Assembly (NCBI GenBank): GCA_003577005.1
Contig: QEUW01000053.1
Span: 1 to 27,820 of the forward strand
Source: Chloroflexota bacterium
GTDB taxonomy: Bacteria; Chloroflexota; Anaerolineae; Caldilineales; Caldilineaceae
Direction of reading: 5' to 3'
DNA: 27,820 nt
Shown here: positions 1-6,565 of the stretch, piece after piece
Layout of the letters: the number at the start of each line of letters is the position of its first letter
Numbering within the stretch: the first letter of the stretch is position 1
Notes under the pieces: model-generated
Database searches by the model: none
The model's input: only the letters and a program-made list of their open reading frames with translations
What the model was told of the DNA's origin: nothing
Program-made: the position numbers and the translations under genes

Positions 1-528
1 CTGTTGGGCGACCGGTTTCGCCTCGACCACGACTACGCCGACCTGATCCGCAGCGGCAAGGGACCAATTGGCACGCGTTTGCACGGGGGTAGCACACCCT
101 TTGACCCGTCGCAATATTACCGGTTTCATAATGGCGAAATGCGCAACGGGTTGACTGTCGTTGCCTACAATCTACGTGATGTCAACGAGGGGGACGGCGG
201 CTTTGGCTGTGTGCCCGGCAGCCACAAGAGCAACCTGCCCTTCCCCGACGAGTGGAGGGAGCTGGAGCATTTTCAGCCGTTTATGCGTGCGGTCACAGGG
301 CCAGCAGGCACCGCGATCATCTTCACCGAAGCCCTGACTCACGGCACGCTACCGTGGCAGGGAAAGGGCGAACGACGCACACTTTTCTACAAATTTAGCC
401 CCCATCCGCTCTCATGGGCGGCGCGCTACTACAACGCCGACAACTATGACGGTCTGACTGAGCGGCAACAGGCGATTCTCGAACCGCCCAATGCGCGCTA
501 TCGTAACCGGTGGGTCCGCCAGGTATAG
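1..528 (+). CDS. Phytanoyl-CoA dioxygenase (PhyH) family protein, 3' part
   Basis: The reading frame is open at the left window edge and ends at a TAG at 526-528, so only the C-terminal ~175 residues are present. The fragment fits the Fe(II)/2-oxoglutarate dioxygenase fold of the PhyH family: GGFGCVPGSHKSN is the loop typical of these proteins, the distal metal-binding His is in LTHGTLPW, and the 2-oxoglutarate-binding Arg is in ERRTLFYKF. The first metal ligands (HxD) should lie outside or near the edge. Family members hydroxylate small organic substrates in the cytoplasm; the substrate cannot be told. The next gene is convergent, so this is the end of a transcription unit. A TTG at position 4 is a formal start but is unlikely to be the real one. 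Confidence 0.85.
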   Translation: MLGDRFRLDHDYADLIRSGKGPIGTRLHGGSTPFDPSQYYRFHNGEMRNGLTVVAYNLRDVNEGDGGFGCVPGSHKSNLPFPDEWRELEHFQPFMRAVTGPAGTAIIFTEALTHGTLPWQGKGERRTLFYKFSPHPLSWAARYYNADNYDGLTERQQAILEPPNARYRNRWVRQV

Positions 529-584
529 CTACTGGGCGCTGCAACCGCGGTGCGGAGCAGTTCGGTTAAATCAAGCAAGGGCAG

Positions 585-609
585 TTGGAAGGAGAGTTGA
601 AGATAGTTG
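585..609 (-). pseudogene. 25-bp relic of a DUF4143 ATPase gene
   Basis: These 25 bases are identical, in the same orientation, to 3440-3464 inside the DUF4143 ATPase gene. On the minus strand they encode NYLQLSFQ, the same peptide as in the intact gene. Identity stops abruptly on both sides. An exact 25-bp match inside 28 kb is very unlikely by chance. The best explanation is the remnant of a second, deleted ATPase gene of this family, which is often multicopy. No longer homologous stretch can be read around it. Confidence 0.4.
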
Positions 610-617
610 CAATAGCC

Positions 618-688
618 CCGTAGGTCGCCCTAGCAGGGCGACGGCGCTACGCATCTTGACGATCATCACGCTGCAGCGTGACCTACGG
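618..688. repeat. Compound palindromic repeat (outer 9-bp arms, two inner hairpins)
   Basis: The outer arms CCGTAGGTC (618-626) and GACCTACGG (680-688) are perfect inverted repeats. Inside are a perfect 8-bp hairpin, GTCGCCCT-agc-AGGGCGAC (624-642), and a perfect 16-bp palindrome TCACGCTGCAGCGTGA (666-681). The clover-like fold lies in the gap between two convergent genes. It could be a small dispersed (REP/MITE-like) element or part of a structured transcript; no second copy is present in this window. Confidence 0.6.
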
Positions 689-737
689 TGGATTGCCGGA
701 ATCATTTCTGAATCTTCATCACCTGGCCTGGCGTTGC

Positions 738-768
738 GCCCGCTCGGCGGCTTCAACACCGGGCGGGC
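738..768. terminator. Terminator-like GC-rich hairpin between convergent genes
   Basis: A 10-bp stem, GCCCGCTCGG (738-747) with CCGGGCGGGC (759-768), has one wobble pair and an 11-nt loop. On the plus strand it is followed by a short T run (TTTGG). It ends 9 bp before the stop codon of the VOC gene and lies downstream of the PhyH-like gene, so it could serve either convergent gene. The U tract is weak. Confidence 0.4.
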
Positions 769-777
769 TTTGGTCAG

Positions 778-1251
778 CTATCCCTGCTCGTAGGCGCGCT
801 TGAGCGCCGCAATGTCGATTTTGGACATTTGCAACATGGCCTGCACGACGGCCTGAGCTTTTTGCGGGTTTTCGTCCTGCATCAACCGGCCCAAGGCGGT
901 GGGGATGATCTGCCAGGAGACGCCAAACTTATCGGTCAGCCAGCCGCACGGCCCCTTTTCGCCACCCTCAGAGAGCTTCTCCCACAGTTCATCGACCTCT
1001 TCTTGGGTCTCGCAACTGACAAAGATCGAAAAGCCCTGCGCAAAGTTGAAATGGGGGCCACCGTTGAGGGCCATAAATTCCTGGCCCTCCAGTACAAAGG
1101 TTGCCGACATCATCGACCCTGCCGGCCCTGGCCCGCCCTCGCCATAGCGGCTCACGCTCAGGATCTCGGCATTGGGAAAGGTGGAGACGTAGAAATTCAC
1201 TGCCTCTTCTGCCTGGTTGTTGAAGGTTAAGAATGGTGTGATTTTGAGCAT
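778..1251 (-). CDS. PhnB-like VOC family protein
   Basis: This 157-residue protein is a compact member of the PhnB / 3-demethylubiquinone-9 3-methyltransferase-like branch of the vicinal-oxygen-chelate superfamily. It opens with the family signature ITPFLTFNNQAEEAVNFY, has LEGQEFMALNGGPHFNF in the middle, and GPCGWLTDKFGVSWQIIPTA near the end, where the conserved GW..D..G.SWQ core lies. The C-terminal helix matches the usual length. Proteins of this type are soluble and mostly of unknown substrate, often encoded in stress or resistance gene clusters. The start is supported by GAGGAG 5-7 nt upstream. The name from early database entries (methyltransferase) should not be taken as function. Confidence 0.88.
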   Translation of the reverse strand: MLKITPFLTFNNQAEEAVNFYVSTFPNAEILSVSRYGEGGPGPAGSMMSATFVLEGQEFMALNGGPHFNFAQGFSIFVSCETQEEVDELWEKLSEGGEKGPCGWLTDKFGVSWQIIPTALGRLMQDENPQKAQAVVQAMLQMSKIDIAALKRAYEQG

Positions 1252-1294
1252 GGTATCTCCTCTGCAATTGACAAATCAGATGACAAGGAAATAG

Positions 1295-1370
1295 GCTCGA
1301 CAAAGGCGCTCCACTGGGAAATTACCTTCTCTGTATTTTTCCCAGCGTTGGTGAGCCGCTTTTGTTAGAA
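1295..1370 (+). other. Degenerate attC-like palindromic site
   Basis: Read on the plus strand the site has a GCTCGAC box (1295-1301; consensus RYYYAAC, one mismatch), a GCTCCAC arm, a TGGGAAA/TTTCCCA stem, a GGTGAGC arm, and a GTTAGAA box (1364-1370; consensus GTTRRRY, last base off). The arm pair GCTCcAC/GTGAGC, with one unpaired C, is the same as in the better site at 8387-8444. Either orientation is possible. No transcription-related role is obvious. This and the dyad at 1481-1548 are all that can be seen in the 367-bp gap between the VOC and AraC-type genes. Confidence 0.35.
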
Positions 1371-1480
1371 CATTTGTATTATAAGCGGGCGCGGGGAGAT
1401 TGTCTTGTACAAAATGGCAATACTGGACCATGGATTGGGCAGATGCAGCGGGTTGCGCGGAAGATCACTGCTCAGTGCCT

Positions 1481-1548
1481 ATCCGAATAACTCTGCGACG
1501 AAGCTCATTCGTAGGTGTAGTGGTCGAACCCGCAACCGTTATTCGGAT
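1481..1548. repeat. Inverted repeat with 11-bp arms
   Basis: ATCCGAATAAC (1481-1491) and GTTATTCGGAT (1538-1548) are perfect inverted arms around 46 bp. The interior has TGCG/CGCA arms and a small hairpin ACGAA-gctca-TTCGT (1498-1512), so the whole folds as one long stem. It lies 70 bp downstream of the AraC-type gene's stop codon and may be a small mobile repeat or a structured 3' end. Confidence 0.5.
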
Positions 1549-1618
1549 GGGTTCTTAGAGTCCGCACAGAGCCGTTGAATTCGCCCATTCCACGGTCCGG
1601 ATGAGTTTTCTGGGCAAG

Positions 1619-2299
1619 CTACTCGAGTTGAGCTGATCGGAAGAGTTGGGCGGGCGTATGCCCCACCCAGCGTTTGAGCGAGCGCGTCAGGTGGGGCTGG
1701 TCGAAATAGTCCAGCTCATAGACCGTGTCGAGGATCGAAACACCCTGGCGCAAGAGCGCCGCGGCCTGTTGGGCGCGTTCGATCTGGCGGATCTGGCTTT
1801 GGGTCAGCCCCGTAGCTTGCAAGAAGCGATGGCGCACCGTGCGCGGTGAGATGGCGGCCGGCTGATCCTGCAACACGGCATGGATAACGGGGTCGTATAC
1901 CAGCACCTCTTCCCGCATGAGTCGGCCGACAAAGGTCTCGACAGTCTCATAGGCAGGAAATTGCCAGGCAGCACTCTTCAGCCAGAAGGATCGGCTCGTT
2001 GCGCCAGGCAGGGGCGTCTCGGCATCCAAAATGTTCCTGACGGGCAGATGAGGCATAAAGACACCCAGCCGAAATTTGATCCAGAGAATCTCAGCGTCTG
2101 CGCCCCAGGCGGCGACGCCGGCCGTCGACCACGGGCCGACGACCAGGAGTTGAGCGTTGTTCTTCTGCTGCCGCACGAGCACCATGTGCCAGTGGCTTTC
2201 GGCAGGGCGAATCGCCGAACCATCGCTCGCCGTGTGGCCGTGCGCAATCGTTTCCACATAAGGCGAATCTGATAGTCGTTCAGCAAAGTTGATGATCAT
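1619..2299 (-). CDS. AraC family transcriptional regulator
   Basis: The protein has 226 residues. The C-terminal ~95 residues form the AraC/XylS double helix-turn-helix: RTVRHRFLQATGLTQSQI is the first recognition segment and VYELDYFDQPHLTRSLKRWV followed by GHTPAQL is the classical second motif. The first ~125 residues form a cupin-like sensing domain (SHWHMVLV, LWIKFRLGVFMP) with no recognisable ligand set. Length is short for AraC (usually ~280) but normal for this cupin-like subgroup. The target is unknown; the neighbouring VOC gene downstream and DUF1697 gene upstream are possible partners, both on the same strand. The start ATG at 2299 has only a weak ribosome-binding site. Confidence 0.85.
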   Translation of the reverse strand: MIINFAERLSDSPYVETIAHGHTASDGSAIRPAESHWHMVLVRQQKNNAQLLVVGPWSTAGVAAWGADAEILWIKFRLGVFMPHLPVRNILDAETPLPGATSRSFWLKSAAWQFPAYETVETFVGRLMREEVLVYDPVIHAVLQDQPAAISPRTVRHRFLQATGLTQSQIRQIERAQQAAALLRQGVSILDTVYELDYFDQPHLTRSLKRWVGHTPAQLFRSAQLE

Positions 2300-2330
2300 A
2301 AGCCATCCGAATCACAGTTGTGGCGTCGTG

Positions 2331-2351
2331 GGGCCAGACAACTCATGGCCC
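2331..2351. terminator. Small hairpin after the DUF1697 gene
   Basis: GGGCCA (2331-2336) and TGGCCC (2346-2351) form a perfect 6-bp stem with a 9-nt loop, 58 bp past the stop codon of the DUF1697 gene and 32 bp before the AraC-type start codon. There is no T run in the minus direction, so termination is only a guess. Confidence 0.25.
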
Positions 2352-2408
2352 TTAGCCCAGTAGAAAAACAACAACAAGCTCGGCAAGGTTTGACTAATTA
2401 TGTCACTA

Positions 2409-2981
2409 TCACTCATTGGGCTTGCGCGGGTCGTTCATAGTCGCCAGTTCGTTTGCCATCTCCAGCATCGTGCTGGCCGTGCGCCAGTTGCGGGCGGTGA
2501 CGGCCACCCCCCAGCCCTTGCCTACGCTTTCCGCCAGCTTGGAGCGCCCAATACCATCTGGTGCATGCAGATAGAAGACTTTGTCGATCAGCGCAAATCG
2601 TTCATTGGCCGCTTTGACCGCTTCCAGCGCCGCCAGGTTGGGATTGCGGGGCGCGTCGCTTAGAAAGAAGAGATGAAGCGATTTGTGGTCCGCTTCGCCT
2701 TCGGGGAAAGGATTGGCGGCCAGGGCAGCTCGGAGGGCCTGCGCGTCCAGAATAAAAATATGGGGCGCAAAGCCGTGGCGTTGGCCGATGGCTGCGCCGA
2801 TCTCTTGGGAGAGCGCCTGTGTGTCCGTGCGTTCGCTCTGAAAGACCACGTTGCCGCTCTGGATATAAGTTTTGACGTTGCGTAACCCAAGCCCCTGGAG
2901 CAGCTCGGTCAACTCGCGCATGGGCAGTTTATTATTTCCACCCACGTTGATCCCTCTGAGCAGTGCGATATAGGTGTTCAT
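2409..2981 (-). CDS. DUF1697 domain-containing protein
   Basis: The 190-residue product begins MNTYIALLRGINVGGNNKL, the hallmark N-terminus of DUF1697, followed by the conserved TYIQSGNVVF and, near the end, the Lys-Ala-containing RSKLAESVGK and TARNWRTASTML. The family is cytoplasmic, widespread and without established function. An in-frame ATG 18 codons further upstream (3035) would overlap the ATPase gene; homology starts at 2981, so that start is chosen. The gene follows the ATPase stop by 17 bp and could be cotranscribed with it. Length matches the family's usual 175-190 residues. Confidence 0.92.
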   Translation of the reverse strand: MNTYIALLRGINVGGNNKLPMRELTELLQGLGLRNVKTYIQSGNVVFQSERTDTQALSQEIGAAIGQRHGFAPHIFILDAQALRAALAANPFPEGEADHKSLHLFFLSDAPRNPNLAALEAVKAANERFALIDKVFYLHAPDGIGRSKLAESVGKGWGVAVTARNWRTASTMLEMANELATMNDPRKPNE

Positions 2982-2998
2982 GAGCGCGGTCCACTCTT

Positions 2999-4240
2999 TT
3001 AAGGACTGAATAGGCGTTGTACTGGCGCCGCCCATAAATTCTCGGCCAGTTGGACAATCTGCGTCCCGATATAAGCCACGATGCCGCCACGCCAGCGGTT
3101 GCCAAATTCCTGGGCAAGCCGGCGCAATGAACTTGCCTGCGCCAGCTTGACCTGCGGCGAGCTTTTGATCTCAATTCCCCAAATGCCCTGACTCGTTGTC
3201 AGAAGCAGATCGACCTCTAGCCCCCCGTGGGTTCGATAGAACCAGGCTTCGGCAGTCGATCCAGTGGTCTTGATCCATTTTATCGCTTCGCCAACCACAT
3301 ATGTCTCCAGTAGCTGCCCGGTGATGTCGCCCCAATAGTTTGTTTGGTGCCGCCACAGACCGGGGTCAATCCAGTACAGTTTGGGCGCTTTGACAAGCCG
3401 CTTAACCTCGCTGGTAAAGTAGGGAGGCAACAAATAGGTTTGGAAGGAGAGTTGAAGATAGTTGAGATAGTTGCGCGCTGTTGTCGGGCTAATATCTGCG
3501 TCGCGCGCCAGATCGGCATAGGAGAGCAGTTGCCCAGAGCGCAGGGCGGCCAGCCGCATAAACCGTCGGTACGGTAAGAGATCATCCAATCTCGCAATGT
3601 CGGTGAGGTCACGCTCCAAATAGGTGTTTGTATACGCATTGAGCCATTCGCGCCGTTCCGTATCATTCAACGTGACCAAACCTGGCATACCGCCCCATTG
3701 TAGGCCATAGTGAAACCACTGTTGGCGTAGCCCGGCATCATCCCCCAGCAGGACAGGCGGCGTCTCCGCAAAAATCTCATCCGCATTCTGATCGTCGGTG
3801 AGCAGGCGCGCAAAGAGGGGCGGCTGCATCGTGCGCCCGGTAGAGACGAGCTCCGCCAACATCAACGGCCATAGTTCGTAGATAAAGACCCGCCCGGCCA
3901 GCGTTTCGCGGATATGGTTCATCATCAAAATTTGCGAAGAGCCAAGTAAGACGCTAAAGTCAATCGCGCCGCTGTCATAGGCGAACTTGATTTTGTCAAA
4001 GATCGCGGGCTCTTTTTGGGCTTCATCTAGAATCGCATGCCCAACGGACGCTGCCCAGGCGCGTGTTGGCATCTCCTTGACTTGCAGGCGCGCTTCTATC
4101 TCGTCCAGGGAAATATAGCGCAGATCAGGGTAAAGCGCACGCGCTAGCGTTGTCTTCCCCGTCTGCCGCGCGCCGGTGATCATCACCAGGCGGCGCATAT
4201 CTGCCCGTGGCAAGCGATCTGCCAATATACGGAAAATCAT
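2999..4240 (-). CDS. AAA-type ATPase with C-terminal DUF4143 domain
   Basis: The 413-residue protein carries Walker A GARQTGKT (residues ~23-30), Walker B AILDEAQ (~69-75) and the family motif GSSQILMM...ETLAGRVFIYELWPL. A helical winged-helix segment (YADLARDADISPTTARNYL) leads into DUF4143, which ends with EVDLLL...GIEIK, reminiscent of a PD-(D/E)xK nuclease core. These single-subunit ATPases are common, multicopy and of unresolved role; they may remodel protein or DNA. The frame is open up to 4336, but homology begins at MIFRILADRLPRA, preceded by AGAGG, so 4240 is chosen. The longer reading would translate through an 18-bp inverted repeat directly upstream. A 25-bp piece of this gene recurs at 585-609. 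Confidence 0.92.
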   Translation of the reverse strand: MIFRILADRLPRADMRRLVMITGARQTGKTTLARALYPDLRYISLDEIEARLQVKEMPTRAWAASVGHAILDEAQKEPAIFDKIKFAYDSGAIDFSVLLGSSQILMMNHIRETLAGRVFIYELWPLMLAELVSTGRTMQPPLFARLLTDDQNADEIFAETPPVLLGDDAGLRQQWFHYGLQWGGMPGLVTLNDTERREWLNAYTNTYLERDLTDIARLDDLLPYRRFMRLAALRSGQLLSYADLARDADISPTTARNYLNYLQLSFQTYLLPPYFTSEVKRLVKAPKLYWIDPGLWRHQTNYWGDITGQLLETYVVGEAIKWIKTTGSTAEAWFYRTHGGLEVDLLLTTSQGIWGIEIKSSPQVKLAQASSLRRLAQEFGNRWRGGIVAYIGTQIVQLAENLWAAPVQRLFSP

Positions 4241-4256
4241 CACAACCTCTGTTGAA

Positions 4257-4299
4257 TTTGTGCGAAAATCGTCACCAACCATGACGATTTTCGCACAAA
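4257..4299. promoter_or_regulatory. 18-bp perfect dyad upstream of the DUF4143 ATPase gene
   Basis: TTTGTGCGAAAATCGTCA (4257-4274) and its exact complement (4282-4299) are separated by 7 bases. The dyad sits 16 bp before the ATPase start codon and 33 bp after the UvrA-like gene's stop. A low-GC palindrome of this length next to a start codon suggests either an operator (possibly for autoregulation) or a strong 5'-leader hairpin. It lacks a T run, so a terminator is less likely. Confidence 0.55.
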
Positions 4300-4332
4300 G
4301 CGGCTTTTGACGCAAGTCTTGAGCGATATAGG

Positions 4333-5673
4333 TCAAACCACATCCCGCCGTACATACTCGGCGGTGATCGACCCCTGCGCCGCCAGGAGTTGACCAGGCG
4401 TACCCGTAAAGATCACCTGGCCGCCTTTGGCGCCGCCTTCAGGGCCCATGTCGATGATCCAATCGGCGTTTTTGACCACATTCAGGTTGTGCTCGATCAC
4501 GATGACTGTGTTGCCGGCATCGACCAGCCGGTTGATCACGGCCAACAAGTGGCTGATATCCGACATGTGCAGGCCGGTTGTCGGCTCATCCATCACGTAG
4601 ATGCTGCCTTTTTTGTGCAGTTCGCTGGCGAGTTTGATGCGCTGGCATTCACCGCCCGATAAAGTGTCGGTTGGACGGTCGAGGCTGAGATAGTCGAGGC
4701 CAATATCCACCAGGTGTTGCAGCCGCTCCACCAGTGTTTTGACCATGGGCGCAGCCGCCGGCTCTTTGATCGCCCGGACGGCATGGATCAGTTCGCCAAC
4801 TTCCATGGCCGAGAGTTCGGCGATGTTACGGCCATTGATTTTGCAGCTCAACGCGGCCTGGCTCAACCGTGTGCCTTTGCAGAGCGGGCAGGGCTGCGTA
4901 GTAAGGTAGGGAGCCACCGCTCTCTGGGTGCGCTCGGAAAGAGTTTTCAGGTCGCGCTTGATGTACGAGCGGTTGAAGCGTTCGATGATACCCAGGTAAG
5001 TGGCGTTCATGGTGCCACTCCCGATCTGCAATTTGTATTTGCGATCCTTGCCGTACAAGAGCAGCTCCATCTCCTCGTCGCTGTAGTCGGCCAGCTTTTT
5101 GTCGTTATCAAAGAAGCCAGAGGCGGCGTAGCTATCCCGCTCCCAGGAAGAGAAGACCGGTTCTTGCACCGCGCCTTCGTTGAGCGACTTGGACAGATCC
5201 AGAAACGATTCTGAGTTGACACCCACCTTTTGGCCTAGCCCGTTACATTCCGGGCACATGCCCTGCGGATCGTTGAACGAAAAGGCGTTGGAGTAGCCCA
5301 CAAAAGGTTGGCCGACGCGGGAGAAGAGCAACCGTAGCACCGGAGAAATATCCGTGATGGTGCCCACGGTCGAGTGCGAGCCACCGCCCAGGCGCTTCTG
5401 GTCCACCACGACGGCCATACTCAAGTTTTCGGTGGCGTCGGCGTCGGGTTGCGAGAAGCGGGGCAGGAAGTTGCGCACAAACATGCTAAAGTTCTCGTTG
5501 AGCAGGCGTTGGGCTTCGCTGGCAATCGTATCGAAAACAATCGACGACTTGCCGGAGCCAGAGACGCCGGTAAAGATAGGGATTTTGCGTTTGGGGATGC
5601 GCAGCGAGACGTTCTTCAAGTTGTTCTCGCGCGCACCGTGGATTTCAATATATTCGATTGGTCGTGTGGTCAT
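4333..5673 (-). CDS. Half-size UvrA-like ABC ATPase
   Basis: The 446-residue product is one complete UvrA module: Walker A GVSGSGKS (36-43), two Cys pairs of the structural zinc finger (C140/C143 and C262/C265), ABC signature LSGGE (338-342), Walker B YVMDEPT (359-365) and switch His395 in VIVIEH. The STVGTITDI and GMCPECNGLG segments are typical of the UvrA-like branch associated with antibiotic self-resistance, whose members normally have a second ABC module (~750 residues) as in true UvrA (~940). Here the frame stops cleanly after module one. It may act as a homodimer or be a stable truncation. The start at 5673 (MTTRPIEYIEIHGAREN) has GAGG upstream; an upstream in-frame ATG at 5823 lies inside the MITE and is rejected. 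Confidence 0.88.
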   Translation of the reverse strand: MTTRPIEYIEIHGARENNLKNVSLRIPKRKIPIFTGVSGSGKSSIVFDTIASEAQRLLNENFSMFVRNFLPRFSQPDADATENLSMAVVVDQKRLGGGSHSTVGTITDISPVLRLLFSRVGQPFVGYSNAFSFNDPQGMCPECNGLGQKVGVNSESFLDLSKSLNEGAVQEPVFSSWERDSYAASGFFDNDKKLADYSDEEMELLLYGKDRKYKLQIGSGTMNATYLGIIERFNRSYIKRDLKTLSERTQRAVAPYLTTQPCPLCKGTRLSQAALSCKINGRNIAELSAMEVGELIHAVRAIKEPAAAPMVKTLVERLQHLVDIGLDYLSLDRPTDTLSGGECQRIKLASELHKKGSIYVMDEPTTGLHMSDISHLLAVINRLVDAGNTVIVIEHNLNVVKNADWIIDMGPEGGAKGGQVIFTGTPGQLLAAQGSITAEYVRRDVV

Positions 5674-5790
5674 AAACAAAAGATCCTCGTAACGTTGGAG
5701 AGATTCAAGCAAACCATCACGCTGGCATTCGCTTACCCTTCGCCTGACAGAGAAAGAGCCAATGATGTCCGCTGAGGTTACGGGCCGTTG

Positions 5791-5940
5791 TTCGCCTCTG
5801 GGTGTGTCCCAAATTTGGGGCAAACCCGCATTCCGGGAAAGGGCCAGAAAGTTTCTGAACGTTCACCGCGATGGCGGCCCTTTCCCGGAATGCGGGGCCG
5901 GGGCAAGCCGCCCCCAATCCTGGACGCACCCTTCGCCTCT
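5791..5940. mobile_element. 132-bp MITE with 9-bp target-site duplication
   Basis: The element spans 5800-5931. Its ends GGGTGTGTCC (5800-5809) and GGACGCACCC (5922-5931) are terminal inverted repeats (9 of 10 paired, similarity extending further in). It is flanked by the exact 9-bp direct repeat TTCGCCTCT (5791-5799 and 5932-5940). Inside is a perfect 21-bp inverted repeat (5825-5845 with 5876-5896; core TTCCGGGAAAGGGCC) around a 30-nt loop. There is no coding capacity, so this is a non-autonomous insertion. Duplication length of 9 is shared by several IS families, so the parent transposase cannot be named. It separates the UvrA-like gene from broken gene remains. Confidence 0.8.
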
Positions 5941-5954
5941 CGTTTGCTTGATAA

Positions 5955-6074
5955 AATCATAAGTCCTTGCTGCACTTGGGTGAATGCGGTCAGAACCTGA
6001 AGGAAGTGGAAGCGTGGCGGCAAGCTCACCTGGCGTATCTGCGCGCCAAGTGGGATGAGTATGGAGGTGCATGA
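5955..6074 (+). pseudogene. Possible 3' remnant of an unknown gene
   Basis: Right of the MITE a short open frame ends EVEAWRQAHLAYLRAKWDEY before GGA and a TGA at 6072-6074. The amino-acid pattern looks like genuine protein C-terminus, but no start or recognisable domain is present and a stop (5952-5954) precedes it just beyond the MITE. It may be the tail of a gene whose body was lost. The family is not recognised. Confidence 0.25.
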
Positions 6075-6173
6075 TGAAACCTTTCTTACCCCAGCGTGAG
6101 CCACTGCCGCTAGCCTCTCTGAACCAGTTCCGCTGTTTGGGAAAATTCTTCGGCAATGCTGGCCCGCTCCTCC

Positions 6174-6479
6174 TCACTCCATGCCAGCGCCCGCACGGCG
6201 CCAAGCGATGGTCGAGCTTCGTCCGGGGCAGTGTGCCATGTTAGCCTCTCCGGTAATGCAGCCCAACGACGTGGCGTTAGGGTCATCCGCTGCGGTGGGC
6301 CAATAGCTGGCCATCATCTCATAGGTCACCCGGCCAAACAGCACGGCGTCGGCGCTGGCTGTCAATGCGGCGATATCATCGATGAGGTCACCATCAAAGC
6401 GGATCCAGTCCATTTCGCCGTTGGGCCCGGCTACATAGCCGTCGAGGGACATGTGCATAAGTAGAGCGACGTTTCTCAT
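6174..6479 (-). pseudogene. Broken RibD/DHFR-like reductase gene
   Basis: The 101-residue frame starts like a normal member of the RibD C-terminal / dihydrofolate-reductase-like family: NVALLMHMSLDGYVAGPNGE, then ADAVLFGRVTYEMMASYWPT and ADDPNAT. After ~residue 68 homology stops, whereas family members run to ~180-200 residues with a VDE(I/L)...P..LG.G.PLF segment. Another minus-strand frame, offset by one base and ending at 6110-6112, shows protein-like sequence (ALAWSEEERASIAEEF), unlike the missing part. The gene therefore looks fused by deletion to the tail of an unrelated gene. An intact paralogue lies 86 bp upstream. GGAGGACC precedes the start. Confidence 0.6.
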
Positions 6480-6565
6480 GTTGGTCCTCCTTACCCACTT
6501 CGTCGGGGCTGGTCGGTGAGGAACAGCCCTAAAACGACTTTTCGCGCAGGTTTCCTCTTGTGGGA

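Noticed and set aside
5674..5823. 50-codon N-terminal extension of the UvrA-like protein
   Set aside because: It starts inside the MITE and has no UvrA similarity; the start at 5673 has a ribosome-binding site.
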